DNA of 7,651 nt, from contig JAEZFA010000287.1 of NCBI GenBank assembly GCA_023417665.1, positions 1-7,651 of the forward strand, written 5' to 3'. A program made the translations under genes and the position numbers. Of this stretch, positions 6,544 through 7,651 are shown one piece after another (position 1 is the stretch's first letter; every line of letters starts with the position of its first letter). The notes beneath the pieces were generated by a model. It saw only the letters and a list, made by a program, of their open reading frames with translations, ran no database searches and had not been told where the DNA came from. Source of the stretch: Pseudomonadota bacterium (GTDB taxonomy: Bacteria; Pseudomonadota; Alphaproteobacteria; Rhizobiales; Xanthobacteraceae).

Positions 6544-6592
6544 TCCCCGAAGACCAAGGCCACATTTCCCCGTGGTTGCTTGGTGTTGGGGA
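6544..6592 (-). promoter_or_regulatory. Three-helix imperfect hairpin in the lpxC upstream region
   Basis: Nested pairs are TCCCC/GGGGA (6544-6548 with 6588-6592), ACCAAG/CTTGGT (6553-6558 with 6579-6584) and CCAC/GTGG (6560-6563 with 6572-6575). They are separated by small internal loops and capped by an 8-base loop. That is 15 base pairs in 49 nt, more than expected by chance. It may be an RNA element in the lpxC leader if transcription starts upstream, or a DNA palindrome acting as an operator. Confidence 0.45.
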
Positions 6593-6619
6593 CGATACCG
6601 TCTCATTCCGTTGTCACAA
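6592..6619 (-). promoter_or_regulatory. Weak lpxC promoter candidate
   Basis: On the minus strand TTGTGA (6619-6614, 4/6) and TATCGT (6597-6592, 4/6) are 16 bases apart. Start would be near 6585, inside the three-helix hairpin, which would then not be fully transcribed. Since ftsZ ends in a strong terminator, lpxC needs its own promoter in this region, but I cannot place it firmly. Confidence 0.25.
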
Positions 6620-6749
6620 GTCACGCTTTCTTACGCATTGTTACGAATTCTTGCCAGCTTCACGGCCATTTTTCGCCATGTTTTCAAGGACCTGGAAGAA
6701 AGGTTGCAAGTACCTTTTTCTGCAACTGCCGCTCCCGTGAGCAGCCTTG

Positions 6750-6782
6750 AAAAAAGGCGCCCCGGTTTTGGCCGGGGCGCCT
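6750..6782 (-). terminator. Intrinsic terminator of ftsZ
   Basis: AGGCGCCCCGG (6755-6765) and CCGGGGCGCCT (6772-6782) form a perfect 11-bp GC-rich stem with a 6-base loop. In the minus-strand direction the stem is followed at once by six T (6755-6750). It lies 18 nt past the ftsZ stop, so it is a textbook rho-independent terminator that separates ftsZ from lpxC. Confidence 0.93.
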
Positions 6783-6800
6783 GATTCTGCACTTCGATCC

Positions 6801-7651
6801 TCAAGCCTGACGGCGAAGGAAGGCCGGGATTTCCAGGTCATCCTGGCTTTCCACCGGCCGCGGCGCGCGGCTGCCGGGATCCAGCAGGCTCCTGCCCTCG
6901 GGGCGACGAACCTTGGTTTCGGCCACCGGTTCGCGGCGGACCGCCTGCGGCGGCGCCATGTCGGCCGAGCCGCTCGCTTCCTTGCGGCTGAAGCTTGAGG
7001 CGAGCTTTTCAAGGAGCGTCATCTGGCGCTTCTCGGCATGCTCGTCGGTGGCTTCGGCCTCGCGGGCACGCATCTGGTTCTGCGCAGGCACCGGGAACTC
7101 GTCGATCCGCGGCATGCGGGCGCGGAACGGCGGACGCTCCGCCTGCTCCGGCACGTAAGGATCGAGATCTTCCGGCTCCTCGTTGCGCGGGGCCAGCCGC
7201 TCCATTTCGTCGAGCAGCGGCTGGAAGAACGCCGGACGCGGCTCGAGCGGACGGATCGTCACCTCGTCGATTTCGGCTTCGACCAGCTGCTCGTCCTCGG
7301 CGTAGCTTTCCTCATAGACCGGCTCGTCCTGCGGCTCCGGCTGTACCATCAGCGGCAGATGCGGAACGTCGGCGGTGAAGTTCGTCGAACGCGACGACGG
7401 TGCCGGGCGATTGAGGTTGGAGAAGATTTCGCGCGGCGTCATCTCGGCCGCTGCCGCCATGGCGACGGCGTCGATGCCGGTCGCCACCACCGACACGCGC
7501 ACGATGCCTTCGAGGCTTTCGTCGAAGGTCGCGCCGAGGATGATGTTGGCGTCCGTATCCACTTCGTCGCGAATGCGGGTCGCCGCTTCATCGACTTCGT
7601 GCAGTTTGAGATCGCGCCCGCCGGTGATCGAGATGAGCAGGCCCTTGGCGC
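6801..7651 (-). CDS. ftsZ: Cell division protein FtsZ, C-terminal part
   Basis: FtsZ is the tubulin-like GTPase that polymerises into the midcell ring and recruits the division machinery. The start and the GTPase domain with its nucleotide and T7 loops lie beyond the window end; the last 282 residues are visible. They begin in the conserved C-terminal subdomain, AKGLLISITGGRDL and NIILGATFDE, ending about residue 60 (VVATGID). A long unstructured linker of about 205 residues follows, rich in Pro, Glu, Asp and Arg, typical of Hyphomicrobiales FtsZ, which often approaches 600 residues. The protein ends in the conserved peptide DDLEIPAFLRRQA, the docking site for FtsA and other partners. The internal GTG at 7562 is not the start: the frame and homology continue upstream to the window edge. 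Stop TGA is at 6803-6801, followed by a strong terminator. Confidence 0.97.
   Translation of the reverse strand, partial: AKGLLISITGGRDLKLHEVDEAATRIRDEVDTDANIILGATFDESLEGIVRVSVVATGIDAVAMAAAAEMTPREIFSNLNRPAPSSRSTNFTADVPHLPLMVQPEPQDEPVYEESYAEDEQLVEAEIDEVTIRPLEPRPAFFQPLLDEMERLAPRNEEPEDLDPYVPEQAERPPFRARMPRIDEFPVPAQNQMRAREAEATDEHAEKRQMTLLEKLASSFSRKEASGSADMAPPQAVRREPVAETKVRRPEGRSLLDPGSRAPRPVESQDDLEIPAFLRRQA

Larger units (their letters stand above)
6489..6800. other. 312-nt intergenic region between ftsZ and lpxC
   Basis: Read on the minus strand it contains, in order, the ftsZ terminator (6782-6750), a stretch with no clear gene (about 6740-6620), a weak promoter candidate (6619-6592), a three-helix hairpin (6592-6544), a second hairpin close to the start of lpxC (6530-6502) and the lpxC start. 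Open frames here are not convincing: the longest plus-strand one begins with TTG, has no ribosome-binding site and runs through the terminator stem. Two tiny minus-strand frames, MAKNGREAGKNS (6679-6641) and MRKKA, look accidental. On the plus strand AAAGGT/ACCTTT (6699-6717) forms a weak hairpin of unclear meaning. Confidence 0.7.

Noticed and set aside
6611..6619. TTGTCACAA palindrome as a regulator site
   Set aside because: Arms of only four bases, no second copy, and it partly coincides with a promoter candidate; chance is the simplest reading.
6641..6679. Minus-strand 12-codon frame (MAKNGREAGKNS) as a possible leader peptide for lpxC
   Set aside because: No good Shine-Dalgarno, no run of regulatory codons, and no attenuator-like structure directly coupled to it.
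6530..6784. Plus-strand open frame of 84 codons in the ftsZ-lpxC gap
   Set aside because: TTG start, no Shine-Dalgarno, no family features, and it reads through the ftsZ terminator stem.

Overview
This window is a GC-rich stretch of core chromosome, most likely from an alphaproteobacterium of the order Hyphomicrobiales (Rhizobiales). The clues are the gene order ftsZ-lpxC-bamD-recN-ligA, the long acidic and proline-rich FtsZ linker ending in an EIPAFLRRQA-type tail, a DUF3309 mini-protein, and a candidate EcfG-type general-stress promoter. The genus cannot be fixed from this sequence. Codon and base use look even throughout. I see no insertion sequence, prophage, CRISPR array, tRNA or rRNA.

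Layout: (1) 1-381, plus strand: the C-terminal end of an M24-family Xaa-Pro aminopeptidase whose start lies outside the window. (2) 382-475: a short gap with a GGAAC-N18-TT promoter candidate. (3) 476-631, plus strand: an unlisted 51-residue DUF3309 membrane mini-protein. (4) 633-7651, minus strand, in transcription order: ftsZ (start outside the window), an intrinsic terminator, a 270-nt non-coding stretch that holds two RNA-hairpin candidates, lpxC, bamD, recN and ligA. The minus-strand block converges on the DUF3309 gene with one base between the two stop codons.

How the genes fit together: ftsZ ends the division part of the locus and is cut off by a strong terminator. lpxC (first committed step of lipid A synthesis) and bamD (outer-membrane protein insertion lipoprotein) are outer-membrane biogenesis genes. 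recN (SMC-like double-strand-break repair ATPase) and ligA (NAD-dependent DNA ligase) form a tightly coupled DNA-repair pair with 7 nt between stop and start. The larger gaps before lpxC, bamD and recN each hold a plausible promoter, so the block is probably several overlapping transcription units rather than one operon.

All protein genes belong to well-known families, and I found no undescribed multi-gene system. The parts most worth a second look are regulatory: the general-stress promoter on the DUF3309 gene, the multi-helix hairpin and start-proximal hairpin upstream of lpxC, and the direct repeat at the recN promoter.
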